A program made the translations under genes and the position numbers. From NCBI RefSeq assembly GCF_014205255.1, contig NZ_JACHNE010000001.1, positions 4,898,001 to 4,962,000 on the forward strand: a DNA stretch of 64,000 nt, given 5' to 3'. Below the pieces are notes generated by a model. It was given only the letters and a program-made list of their open reading frames with translations. It was not told the DNA's origin and made no database searches. The DNA is from Streptomyces caelestis. Its GTDB lineage: Bacteria; Actinomycetota; Actinomycetes; Streptomycetales; Streptomycetaceae. The first letter of the stretch is position 1; each line of letters starts with the position of its first letter. Shown here in pieces: positions 7,126 to 14,887 of the stretch.

Positions 7126-7641
7126 TCATTCCGCGTCCGGCCCCGAACAGGTCCGCGGCAGCCGGAACAGCGCCCAGACGACCTTGCCGCTGAGCGCGCC
7201 CGCGAGCGGATGCCAGCCCCAGCTGTCGCTGAAGGAGTCGACGAGGAACAGCCCCCGGCCCGACTCGGCCGAGAAGTCGTCGGTCTCCCGGGTGACGGGA
7301 CTGTCGTGACTGGGGTCGCGCACCGCGCACACCAGCCGCTCGGCCCACCGCATCAGGTGCAGCCGTACGGGAGGCTCCTGTCCGCTGACGCAGCGGGTGC
7401 TCGCCGGCAGGCCGTGCCGCAGGGCGTTGGTGACAAGTTCCGAGACCACCAGGCAGACGTCGTCGAAACGGTCGCCCATGTCCCACTGGTCGAGCGTTCT
7501 GCGGGTGAACTGCCGCGCCTCACGCACCGCTTCGTAGCGGGCGGGCAGAGCGCAGGAGGCGGCGTCGGACACGGCCGCGGGATCCAGCGGCGGAAGGCCC
7601 TGCCGTAACGGCTCGAGCATGGTCGATCCATTCGTCCCCAT
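7126..7641 (-). CDS. Anti-sigma-factor-like ATP-binding protein (HATPase, GHKL fold)
   Basis: A 171-residue stand-alone HATPase protein of the RsbW/SpoIIAB-like type. The N-box reads SELVTNALRHG (about 68-78), the G1 region VCAVRDPSHDSP, and the lid SAESGRGLFLVDSFSDSWGW. There is no histidine phospho-acceptor domain. The ATG at 7641 has GGGAG 8 bp upstream; a GTG 9 bp earlier lacks one. Such proteins often partner XRE/DUF397 pairs in streptomycetes and may bind a sigma factor or an anti-anti-sigma factor. Its upstream region carries the same 24-bp element as the DUF397 promoter, which ties it to the cassette. Confidence 0.85.
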   Translation of the reverse strand: MGTNGSTMLEPLRQGLPPLDPAAVSDAASCALPARYEAVREARQFTRRTLDQWDMGDRFDDVCLVVSELVTNALRHGLPASTRCVSGQEPPVRLHLMRWAERLVCAVRDPSHDSPVTRETDDFSAESGRGLFLVDSFSDSWGWHPLAGALSGKVVWALFRLPRTCSGPDAE

Positions 7642-7718
7642 GCGAGGCACTCCCGGGAATTCGCGGTCGGTGCGATGCGGCGGTGGTGCGAGACCATGGT
7701 TTCGGATGCGTACAGCAG

Positions 7719-7742
7719 ATGCAAGGGCAGATGCACGTGCAC
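7719..7742 (-). promoter_or_regulatory. Second copy of the 24-bp shared element, upstream of the ATPase gene
   Basis: Read on the minus strand it starts GTGCACGTGCATCTGCCC and differs from the copy at 6673-6696 by one base. It lies 78 bp before the ATPase start, in the same orientation relative to that gene. A weak -10 candidate (AACCAT) falls 17 bp further on, the same offset as TATGAT in the DUF397 promoter. The surrounding 7642-7948 spacer (307 bp, unusually A/T-rich around 7770-7830) otherwise shows nothing I can name. Confidence 0.65.
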
Positions 7743-7948
7743 GTGACCGGAATGAGTCGTCCCGTACCGCTTGTTGGTCAATTTTTCCGTCATCTTCACG
7801 CCGCTGTCTGCCCGTTCGCTTGCCTCTTTCTTGTTACCGCGCGCGTGCGTCCCCCGGCTGGATTCCGTTTCCGTAACCGGACGAGTACTGCTCGGAGTGT
7901 TTTAGTGGCAGACTTCGGCCCCTGGAGACGTTGGGGAGGCTGGCGAAC

Positions 7949-8809
7949 GTGAGCGCGGGAGAGCCGGGATCGGTGGTGCGGCGCATGCTGCTCGGATCAC
8001 AACTCAGGCGACTGCGTGAGGCGCGGGGCATCACGCGCGAGGCGGCGGGTTACTCGATCCGCGCCTCCGAGTCGAAGATCAGCCGGATGGAGTTGGGCCG
8101 GGTGAGCTTCAAGACCAGAGACGTCGAGGACCTGCTGACGCTGTACGGCATCACGGACGAGCAGGAGCGCGCCTCCCTGCTGTCCCTGGCGAAGGAGGCC
8201 AACGTAGCGGGCTGGTGGCACAGTTACTCCGACGTGCTGCCCAGCTGGTTCCCCACCTACGTCGGCCTGGAGGGCGCCGCCTCGCTGATCCGGGCGTACG
8301 AGGTGCAGTTCGTGCACGGCCTGCTCCAGACCGAGGCGTACGCGCACGCGGTGGTCCGGCGGGGCATGCAGGGCGCGAGCGAGGCCGATGTCGAGCGGCG
8401 TGTGGCGCTGCGTCTGGAGCGGCAGAAGCACCTCGTCGACGAGCGCGCGCCCGACTTCCACATCATCCTGGACGAGGCCGCCCTGCGCCGCCCGTACGGG
8501 GACCGCGAGGTGATGCGCGGCCAGCTCCAGCACCTCATCGAGGTCTCCGAGCGGCCCAACGTGCGCCTTCAGGTGGTGCCGTTCAGTCTCGGAGGCCACT
8601 CCGGCGAAAGTGGCGCGTTCACGATCCTCAGCTTCCCGGAGTCCGACCTCTCGGACGTGGTCTACCTGGAGCAGCTCACCAGCGCGCTGTACCTGGACAA
8701 GCACGAGGACGTCGCCCAGTACGAGAAGGCGCTCAAGGAGCTCCAGAGCGACAGTCCGGGCCCTTCGGAGAGCCGCGATCTTCTCCGGGGGCTCCTCCAA
8801 CTCTCCTGA
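7949..8809 (+). CDS. XRE-family regulator with DUF5753 domain
   Basis: A 286-residue DNA-binding protein. The N-terminal HTH spans about residues 16-70 (QLRRLREARGITREAAGYSI, then SKISRMELG). The C-terminal DUF5753 domain contains YEVQFVHGLLQTEAYAHAVV and VVPFSLGGHSGESGAFTILS. GTG at 7949 is preceded by GGGGAGG at 9 bp; an upstream TTG at 7931 overlaps that ribosome site and is unlikely. It is probably the activator or repressor acting on the 24-bp elements at 6673 and 7719, as WhiJ-type proteins act beside their DUF397 partners. That link is inference. Confidence 0.9.
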   Translation: MSAGEPGSVVRRMLLGSQLRRLREARGITREAAGYSIRASESKISRMELGRVSFKTRDVEDLLTLYGITDEQERASLLSLAKEANVAGWWHSYSDVLPSWFPTYVGLEGAASLIRAYEVQFVHGLLQTEAYAHAVVRRGMQGASEADVERRVALRLERQKHLVDERAPDFHIILDEAALRRPYGDREVMRGQLQHLIEVSERPNVRLQVVPFSLGGHSGESGAFTILSFPESDLSDVVYLEQLTSALYLDKHEDVAQYEKALKELQSDSPGPSESRDLLRGLLQLS

Positions 8810-8828
8810 AGCCTCCAACTCGCCTGAA
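8794..8828 (+). repeat. Tandem duplication at the XRE gene 3' end, including its stop
   Basis: The 17-bp unit CCTCCAACTCTCCTGAA (8794-8810) recurs at 8812-8828 with one difference, an 18-bp period. The first copy contains the last codons and TGA of the XRE gene. The structure parallels the duplicated 3' end of rpsR. Confidence 0.75.
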
Positions 8829-8899
8829 ACGTCAGTACGATGACGTGTGATCAGATCGTGAAGGCGCGATCGAGGGTCTGCTAGGGATCGAGGGATCAC

Positions 8900-10363
8900 A
8901 TGTCGTCGTCCTACTTCACCGACCTTGCACAGCAGTACATCGACGGTGAGTGGCGCCCGGGTACCGGTTCCTGGGACATCATCGACTTCAACCCGTACGA
9001 CGACGAGAAGCTGGCGTCGATCACGATAGCCACGGTCGACGAGGTCGACCAGGCGTACCAGGCGGCCGCCCGCGCCCAGAAGCAGTGGGCCGCGACCAAC
9101 CCCTACGCCCGCCGTGCCGTCTTCGAGAAGGCCCTGAGGCTCATCGAGGAGCGCGAGGCCGAGATATCCGAGGCGATCATCGCCGAGCTCGGCGGGACGC
9201 GTCTGAAGGCCGCCTTCGAACTGCACCTCGCCAAGGAGTTCCTGCGCGAGGCGGTCCAGCTGGCGCTGCGCCCCGAGGGCCGGATCCTCCCCTCGCCGGT
9301 GGACGGCAAGGAGAACCGCGTCTACCGCGTGCCGGTCGGTGTCGTCGGCGTGATCAGCCCGTTCAACTTCCCGTTCCTGCTCTCGATCAAGTCCGTCGCC
9401 CCGGCGCTCGCGCTCGGCAACGCCGTGGTGCTCAAGCCGCACCAGAACACGCCGATCGTCGGCGGCTCCCTGGTCGCGAAGATCTTCGAGGACGCGGGCC
9501 TGCCCGGCGGTCTGCTGAACGTCGTCATCACCGACATCGCCGAGATCGGCGACGCCTTCCTGGAGCACCCGATCCCGAAGGTCATCTCCTTCACCGGCTC
9601 CGACCAGGTCGGCCGGCACGTGGCGACCGTCTGCGCCCGGCAGTTCAAGCGCTCGGTCCTCGAACTGGGCGGCAACAGCGCGCTGGTGGTCCTCGACGAC
9701 GCCGACATCGACTACGCGGTCGACGCGGCCGTCTTCAGCCGGTACGTCCACCAGGGCCAGGTCTGCATGGCCGCCAACCGCGTCCTGGTCGACCGGTCCG
9801 TCGCCGACGAGTTCACCGAGAAGTTCGTCGCCAAGGTGAAGACCCTCAAGGCGGGCGATCCGCGCGACCCGGAGACCGTCATCGGCCCGGTCATCAACTC
9901 CTCGCAGGCGGACGCCGTCGCGGGCGCGGTCGAGCAGGCCCTCGCCGAGGGCGCCACGGCCCTGGTGCGCGGCGGTCGCACCGACAACCTCGTCGAGCCG
10001 TCCGTCCTGACCGGCCTGCCCGCCGACTCGGACCTGCTGAGGCAGGAGATCTTCGGCCCGGTCGCCTTTCTCGTCCCGTTCGACGGCGAGGAAGAGGCCG
10101 TCCGCCTCGTCAACGACACCCCCTACGGCCTGAGCGGCGCCGTCCACACCGGCGACATCGAGCGGGGCGTGAACTTCGCCAAGCAGATCGACACCGGCAT
10201 GTTCCACGTGAACGACGGCACCGTCCACGACGAGCCGATCGTCCCCTTCGGCGGCGAGAAGCACTCGGGCCTGGGCCGGCTCAACGGCGAGACGATGCTG
10301 GACTCCTTCACCACGCTGAAGTGGATCTCCGTGCAGCACGGGCGCAGCCGCTTCCCGTTCTAG
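8900..10363 (+). CDS. NAD(P)-dependent aldehyde dehydrogenase
   Basis: A 487-residue aldehyde dehydrogenase. It shows the oxyanion Asn region (ISPFNFPF), the general-base Glu motif (LELGGNSALVVL), the catalytic Cys (HQGQVCMAANRV) and the C-terminal EIFGPVAFLVPF and PFGGEKHSGLGR blocks. Sequence style resembles the vanillin/benzaldehyde dehydrogenase subgroup, but substrate cannot be read from sequence alone. The ATG has AGGGA nearby. It forms a single-gene unit closed by the hairpin at 10380. Confidence 0.92.
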   Translation: MSSSYFTDLAQQYIDGEWRPGTGSWDIIDFNPYDDEKLASITIATVDEVDQAYQAAARAQKQWAATNPYARRAVFEKALRLIEEREAEISEAIIAELGGTRLKAAFELHLAKEFLREAVQLALRPEGRILPSPVDGKENRVYRVPVGVVGVISPFNFPFLLSIKSVAPALALGNAVVLKPHQNTPIVGGSLVAKIFEDAGLPGGLLNVVITDIAEIGDAFLEHPIPKVISFTGSDQVGRHVATVCARQFKRSVLELGGNSALVVLDDADIDYAVDAAVFSRYVHQGQVCMAANRVLVDRSVADEFTEKFVAKVKTLKAGDPRDPETVIGPVINSSQADAVAGAVEQALAEGATALVRGGRTDNLVEPSVLTGLPADSDLLRQEIFGPVAFLVPFDGEEEAVRLVNDTPYGLSGAVHTGDIERGVNFAKQIDTGMFHVNDGTVHDEPIVPFGGEKHSGLGRLNGETMLDSFTTLKWISVQHGRSRFPF

Positions 10364-10379
10364 ACCTCGTACGAGACGC

Positions 10380-10416
10380 CGGGCCCTTGCGGACAGAACC
10401 TGACCGCAAGGGCCCG
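10380..10416 (+). terminator. Intrinsic terminator of the aldehyde dehydrogenase gene
   Basis: The stem CGGGCCCTTGCGG (10380-10392) pairs perfectly with CCGCAAGGGCCCG (10404-10416) over an 11-base loop. There is no U-run, as is common in Streptomyces. Confidence 0.8.
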
Positions 10417-10470
10417 TAGCTTCGTCGGTGTCGGGGGAGAGGCCCCCGGATGCGGCGAAAGGCGGCGGTC

Positions 10471-11022
10471 ATGGTCACTCACGTTCCCGCGGAGACACGC
10501 GGCGACGAGCGCGGAGCGCTGCTCTCCTTCATCGCGGAGCAGCGCGGCGGCATCCGGCGGGCGGTGCTGGGGCTGACCGACGAGCAGGCCGTGAGCACGC
10601 CCAGCGCCAGCGAGCTGTCACTCGCCGGGCTGCTCAAGCACGTCGCCGAGGTCGAGCAGGGCTGGATCGCACGGGCCAAGGGCGAGCCGCCGGCCGTCCA
10701 CCGGGACGAGTCGAACTGGCACGAGTGCTTCCGCCTGGTGGGCGACGAGACCGTGGATTCCTGTCTCGCGTACTACGAGAAGGTGGCCGCCGAGACGGAG
10801 TCGTTCATCCGCTCGGCACCCAGCCTCGACGACACCTTCCTGCTGGCGAAGACGTCCTGGAACCCGAAGGACGAGTGGCTCTCGCTGCGCTGGCTGTGCC
10901 TGCACCTGATCCGCGAGACGGCCCGGCACGCCGGCCACGCCGACATCATCCGCGAGTCGCTGGACGGCGCGACGGCCTTCGAGCTGGTGGCCGCGGAACA
11001 GCAGGTGGCGCCCGCGTCCTAG
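10471..11022 (+). CDS. DinB-superfamily protein (DUF664 type)
   Basis: A 183-residue four-helix DinB-like protein. The metal ligand pattern is visible as LLKHVAEVEQGW (His of helix 2) and the late LIRETARHAGHADIIRE. ATG at 10471 has AAAGG 8 bp upstream; an earlier in-frame ATG at 10450 has none. Members often act as thiol-dependent S-transferases or hydrolases using mycothiol, but no substrate can be assigned. The PadR gene starts 10 bp downstream, so they probably share a transcript. Confidence 0.85.
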   Translation: MVTHVPAETRGDERGALLSFIAEQRGGIRRAVLGLTDEQAVSTPSASELSLAGLLKHVAEVEQGWIARAKGEPPAVHRDESNWHECFRLVGDETVDSCLAYYEKVAAETESFIRSAPSLDDTFLLAKTSWNPKDEWLSLRWLCLHLIRETARHAGHADIIRESLDGATAFELVAAEQQVAPAS

Positions 11023-11032
11023 GCTGGGGCGC

Positions 11033-11674
11033 ATGTCAGCGATCCGTCTCCTCGTGCTCGGCGCGGTCCGCATGCACGGGCGGGCCCACGGCTACCAGGT
11101 GCGCAACGACCTGGAGTACTGGGGCGCGCACGAGTGGTCCAACGCCAAGCCCGGCTCGATCTACCACGCCCTGAAGCAGATGGCGAAGCAGGGACTGCTG
11201 CACGCGCACGAGGTCGCCCCGTCCACGGCCGGCGGCCCGCCGCGCACGGAGTACGAGCTCACCGGGCAGGGGACCGAGGAGTACTTCCGGCTGCTGCGCG
11301 AGGCGCTGGTGACGTACGACCAGCGGGGGGACGTGAAGACGGCCGCCGTCGGCTTCGTCGTCGACCTGCCGCGGGCGGAGGCGGTCGCGCTGCTGAAGGA
11401 GCGCACCCTGCGGATCGAGCAGTGGCGGGCCTCCGTCCTGGAGCACTACGTCCCCGAGGAGGGGCCCGGACAGCTGGGCCACATCGGCGAGATCATGAAC
11501 ATGTGGGTCCACACGGCCGACTCGGAGGCCGAGTGGACCCGCGGTCTCATCGAGCGGATCGAGGGCGGTGCCTACACCTTCGCCGACGAGGGGGACCCGT
11601 TCGTCGGCGTGCTGGCCGAGGGCGAGGAGAACCCGTACGCGACGGGGGAGCGGCACCCCGGGGACGACCACTAA
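11033..11674 (+). CDS. PadR-family transcriptional repressor
   Basis: A 213-residue PadR protein. The winged helix fills the first 90 residues (AHGYQVRNDLEYWG, then KPGSIYHALKQMAKQGLL), followed by a C-terminal helical effector domain with GFVVDLPRAEAVALLKER. It precedes the ABC exporter genes. Its stop codon lies inside the first of two inverted repeats that flank their promoter. A classic repressor-plus-efflux arrangement is the simplest reading; the inducer is unknown. Confidence 0.92.
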   Translation: MSAIRLLVLGAVRMHGRAHGYQVRNDLEYWGAHEWSNAKPGSIYHALKQMAKQGLLHAHEVAPSTAGGPPRTEYELTGQGTEEYFRLLREALVTYDQRGDVKTAAVGFVVDLPRAEAVALLKERTLRIEQWRASVLEHYVPEEGPGQLGHIGEIMNMWVHTADSEAEWTRGLIERIEGGAYTFADEGDPFVGVLAEGEENPYATGERHPGDDH

Positions 11675-11733
11675 TCAAATTTGACGAATGGGTGGCCCGG
11701 AGTTACCTTCGAGCCTGTAGTCAAGTTTGACTA
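11672..11733 (+). promoter_or_regulatory. PadR-type operator pair and promoter of the ABC exporter
   Basis: There are two related palindromes: TAATCAAATTTGACGA (11672-11687) and TAGTCAAGTTTGACTA (11718-11733), with centres 46 bp apart. TTGACG (11681-11686) is followed after 17 bp by TACCTT (11704-11709). The first operator therefore covers the -35 and the second lies just past the expected start of transcription. The second is a perfect dyad. Confidence 0.75.
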
Positions 11734-11747
11734 GCGAGGGAGTGTCT

Positions 11748-12698
11748 GTGGCCGACACGGCGATCACCGTCGAAGGCGCGGAGAAGAGATACGGCGACAA
11801 GAAGGCGCTGGACGGGCTCGACCTGCGGGTCGCGCGCGGCACGGTGCACGGGGTGCTCGGCCCGAACGGCGCGGGCAAGACGACCCTGGTGAGGGTCCTG
11901 TCCACGCTGCTGCGACCCGAGGCGGGCCGGATCGAGGTGGCCGGGCACGACGTGGTGCGCGAGGCGTACGCCGTGCGGCTGCGCATCGGCCTGCTCGGCC
12001 AGCACGCCGCGCTCGACGAGGAGCTCGGCGGCCGGCAGAACCTGGAGCTGTTCGGCCGGCTGCACCACCTGGGCGCGAAGCGGGCACGCGCGCGTGCCGA
12101 CGAGCTGCTGGAGCGCTTCGGCCTGGCCGGCACCGGCCGCAAGGCGGTCCGGCAGTACAGCGGCGGCATGCGGCGCCGCCTGGACCTCGCGGCCTCCCTG
12201 ATCACCGAACCGGAGGTGCTGTTCCTGGACGAGCCGACCACCGGCCTCGACCCTCGCGGCCGCGCCGAAGTGTGGAACTCCGTCCGCTCCCTCGTCGGCG
12301 GCGGCACGACAGTCCTGCTCACCACGCAGTACCTGGAGGAGGCCGACCAGCTCGCCGACCGTATCTCGGTCGTCGACGCCGGCCGGGTCATCGCGGAGGG
12401 GACGGCGGACGAGCTGAAGGCGGAGACCGGCGGCGACCGCGTCGACGTGGTCCTGCGCGACGCGGGCCAACTGGGCGCGGCGGCCGCCGTGTTGCCGCTT
12501 GCCGGGGTCACCGTCGACACCGACCGCCGCCTGCTGAGCGCCCCGGTGACCGACCGCATGGAGGCGCTGTCCGGGGTCGTACGGGCCCTTCAGGAGGCCG
12601 GTATCGAAGCGGAGGACGTCGCCCTGCGGCGGCCGACGCTGGACGAGGTGTTCCTGCACCTGACCGGAGACGACCGCCGAGTGAAGGAGGCCGCGTGA
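11748..12698 (+). CDS. ABC exporter ATP-binding subunit, DrrA type
   Basis: A 316-residue ATPase. It has Walker A (GPNGAGKTT, about 42-50), signature YSGGMRRRLDLA, Walker B VLFLDEPTTGLD and a C-terminal domain typical of DrrA. GTG at 11748 has GAGGGAG 5 bp before it; the in-frame TTG at 11727 sits inside the second operator. It pairs with the permease by a 4-bp overlap. It likely exports a hydrophobic drug or metabolite under PadR control. Confidence 0.92.
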   Translation: MADTAITVEGAEKRYGDKKALDGLDLRVARGTVHGVLGPNGAGKTTLVRVLSTLLRPEAGRIEVAGHDVVREAYAVRLRIGLLGQHAALDEELGGRQNLELFGRLHHLGAKRARARADELLERFGLAGTGRKAVRQYSGGMRRRLDLAASLITEPEVLFLDEPTTGLDPRGRAEVWNSVRSLVGGGTTVLLTTQYLEEADQLADRISVVDAGRVIAEGTADELKAETGGDRVDVVLRDAGQLGAAAAVLPLAGVTVDTDRRLLSAPVTDRMEALSGVVRALQEAGIEAEDVALRRPTLDEVFLHLTGDDRRVKEAA

Positions 12699-13456
12699 CC
12701 GCCTACGCCCTGACCGACTCCTGGACCATGACCCGCCGGGAACTCGCCCGCTGGGGGCGGCAGCCGGTGCAGCTGGTCGTCAACCTCGTCTTCCCGGTGA
12801 TGCTGCTGCTCATGTTCGGCTACCTGGTCGGCGGCGGCCGGGGAGTGAGCGGCGAGTACCGCGACTATCTGATCCCGGGCATGCTCGCGCTCACCATGGC
12901 CTTCGGCCTGGAGGGCACGATGATCGCCGTCACCCGGGACCTCGACAAGGGGGTCATCGACCGCTTCCGCTCGATGCCCATGGCCGACGGAGCGGTGCTG
13001 GTGGGCCGTTCGGCCGCCGACATGCTCCAGTCGGCGCTGGCCCTGGTGGTGCTGACCGGCGTGGGCGCCGCGCTCGGCTGGCGGGTCCAGGGTGGTCCGG
13101 CGGCCTTCCTGGGCGCCGTGGGCCTGCTGCTGCTGTTCCGGTTCGCCATGCTGTGGATCGGCATCTACCTGGCGCTGGTGGCCGGGAAGCCGGAGATGGT
13201 CCAGGCCGTGCAGATCCTGGTCTGGCCGGTCGGCTTCCTGTCCAACGCCCTGGCCCTGCCCGACACCATGCCCGGCTGGCTCGGCACGGTCGTGGGGTGG
13301 AACCCGATGTCCCACACGGCCACGGCCGTACGGGACCTGTTCGGCAGCCCCGGCGCGGAGTCCGGGCACGTGTGGGCGGCGGTCGTCTGGCCCCTGGCCC
13401 TGCTGGCGGTGTTCTTCCCGCTGGCGGTAGGGAGGTTCGGGCGCCTGAGTCGCTAG
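12695..13456 (+). CDS. ABC-2 type exporter permease, DrrB type
   Basis: A 253-residue membrane protein with about six transmembrane segments. The first hydrophobic block is VVNLVFPVMLLLMFGYLVGG, and a DRFRSMPMADGAVLVGR loop is typical of DrrB permeases. Its GTG overlaps the ATPase stop by 4 bp (GTGA). Its TAG stop shares the palindrome CTAG (13453-13456) with the stop of the convergent gad gene. Confidence 0.9.
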   Translation: MTAYALTDSWTMTRRELARWGRQPVQLVVNLVFPVMLLLMFGYLVGGGRGVSGEYRDYLIPGMLALTMAFGLEGTMIAVTRDLDKGVIDRFRSMPMADGAVLVGRSAADMLQSALALVVLTGVGAALGWRVQGGPAAFLGAVGLLLLFRFAMLWIGIYLALVAGKPEMVQAVQILVWPVGFLSNALALPDTMPGWLGTVVGWNPMSHTATAVRDLFGSPGAESGHVWAAVVWPLALLAVFFPLAVGRFGRLSR

Positions 13457-14859
13457 TGATGGAACCCGGTGGCCGCGCCCTTGTCCCGCGTGAAGGGCCG
13501 CGGCTGCCGGCGCAGCTCCGGCAGCAGGCGTTCCAGGTCCTGGGCGAGCAGCTCGGCGAGGTCCGCCGAGAAGCCGTTGCGGCACACCACCCGCAGCACT
13601 GACAGGTCCTCCCGGTGCGGCGGGAAGGTGTACGCGGGCACCAGCCAGCCGCTCTCGCGCAGCCGCCGTGAGACGTCGAAGACGTCGTACGCCGTCACGT
13701 CCGGCGCGGTCGTGAAGGCGAACACCGGCAACTGCTCGCCCCGGGTGAGCAGCCGGAAGTCGCCGAGCGCCTCGATCCGCCCGGCGAGCCCCGTGGCCAC
13801 GTCCCGCGCGGCCTGCTGCACGGCCCGGTAGCCGTCCCGGCCCAGCCGCAGGAACGTGTAGTACTGCGCCACCACCTGCGCGCCCGGCCGGGAGAAGTTC
13901 AGCGCGAACGTCGGCATGTCGCCGCCCAGGTAGTTCACCCGGAACACCAGCTCCTCCGGCAGTGCCTCCGCGTCCCGCCACAGCGCCCAGCCGACGCCCG
14001 GATAGACCAGGCCGTACTTGTGCCCCGAGGTGTTGACCGACGCCACCCTCGGCAGCCGGAAGTCCCACACCAGGTCCTCGTCGAGGAACGGTGCGACCAT
14101 GGCACCGGACGCCCCGTCGACATGCACGGGGATGTCGAGCCCGGTCCGCTCCTGCACCGCGTCCAGCGCCGCGCACAGCTCGGCGACCGGCTCGTAGGAC
14201 CCGTCGAAGGTCGAGCCCAGGATCCCGACGACGCCGATGGTGTTCTCGTCGCACAGCTCGGCGGCGGCCTGCGGGTCCAGGTGGAACCGCTCGCCCTCCA
14301 TGGGCACCAGCCGGGCCTCCACCTCCCAGAAGTTGCAGAACTTCTCCCAGCAGACCTGCACGTTCACGCCCATCACCAGATTGGGCCGGGCCCCGGGGTA
14401 CCGGTCGGCGTTGCGCCGCGTCCAGCGCCGCTTCAGCGCCATCCCGGCGAGCATGCAGGCCTCGCTCGACCCGGTCGTCGAACAGCCCACGGCCGCGGCC
14501 GGGTCGGGCGCGTGCCACAGGTCGGCGAGCATCGCCACGCACCGCCGCTCCAACTCGGCCGTGCGCGGGTACTCGTCCTTGTCGATCATGTTCTTGTCCC
14601 GGCACTCCGCCATCAGCACCCCGGCCTCCGGCTCCATCCAGGTCGTGACGAAGGTGGCGAGGTTCAGCCGCGCGTTGCCGTCCAGCATCAGCTCGTCGCG
14701 CACCAGCTGGTGGGCGGTCACCGGTGCCATCGGCTGGTCCGGGAGCCGGTGCGTGGGCGGGGCTTCGGCCATGTCGCCGACCGGGTTGGCGGGACCGTAG
14801 AACGGGTTGACGGACAGGCGGCGTTCGCCGGGCCGGCGGGGGCCTTCGTTGAGCGGCAA
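13453..14859 (-). CDS. gad: Glutamate decarboxylase
   Basis: A 468-residue PLP enzyme that converts glutamate to GABA and CO2, consuming a proton. It has the SGHKYG motif with the PLP lysine at about residue 281, the HVDGASGAMVAPF aspartate block, and STTGSSEACMLAGMALK. The length matches bacterial GadA/B. I place the start at TTG 14859 because GGAGG lies 5 bp upstream and no better start fits. It follows the ClC gene by 28 bp on the same strand. Pairing with a ClC channel suggests acid resistance, although no GadC-type antiporter is nearby. Confidence 0.93.
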   Translation of the reverse strand: MPLNEGPRRPGERRLSVNPFYGPANPVGDMAEAPPTHRLPDQPMAPVTAHQLVRDELMLDGNARLNLATFVTTWMEPEAGVLMAECRDKNMIDKDEYPRTAELERRCVAMLADLWHAPDPAAAVGCSTTGSSEACMLAGMALKRRWTRRNADRYPGARPNLVMGVNVQVCWEKFCNFWEVEARLVPMEGERFHLDPQAAAELCDENTIGVVGILGSTFDGSYEPVAELCAALDAVQERTGLDIPVHVDGASGAMVAPFLDEDLVWDFRLPRVASVNTSGHKYGLVYPGVGWALWRDAEALPEELVFRVNYLGGDMPTFALNFSRPGAQVVAQYYTFLRLGRDGYRAVQQAARDVATGLAGRIEALGDFRLLTRGEQLPVFAFTTAPDVTAYDVFDVSRRLRESGWLVPAYTFPPHREDLSVLRVVCRNGFSADLAELLAQDLERLLPELRRQPRPFTRDKGAATGFHH

Positions 14860-14887
14860 GGGAGCCTCCAGGAGTGGGGTCGGGGTG

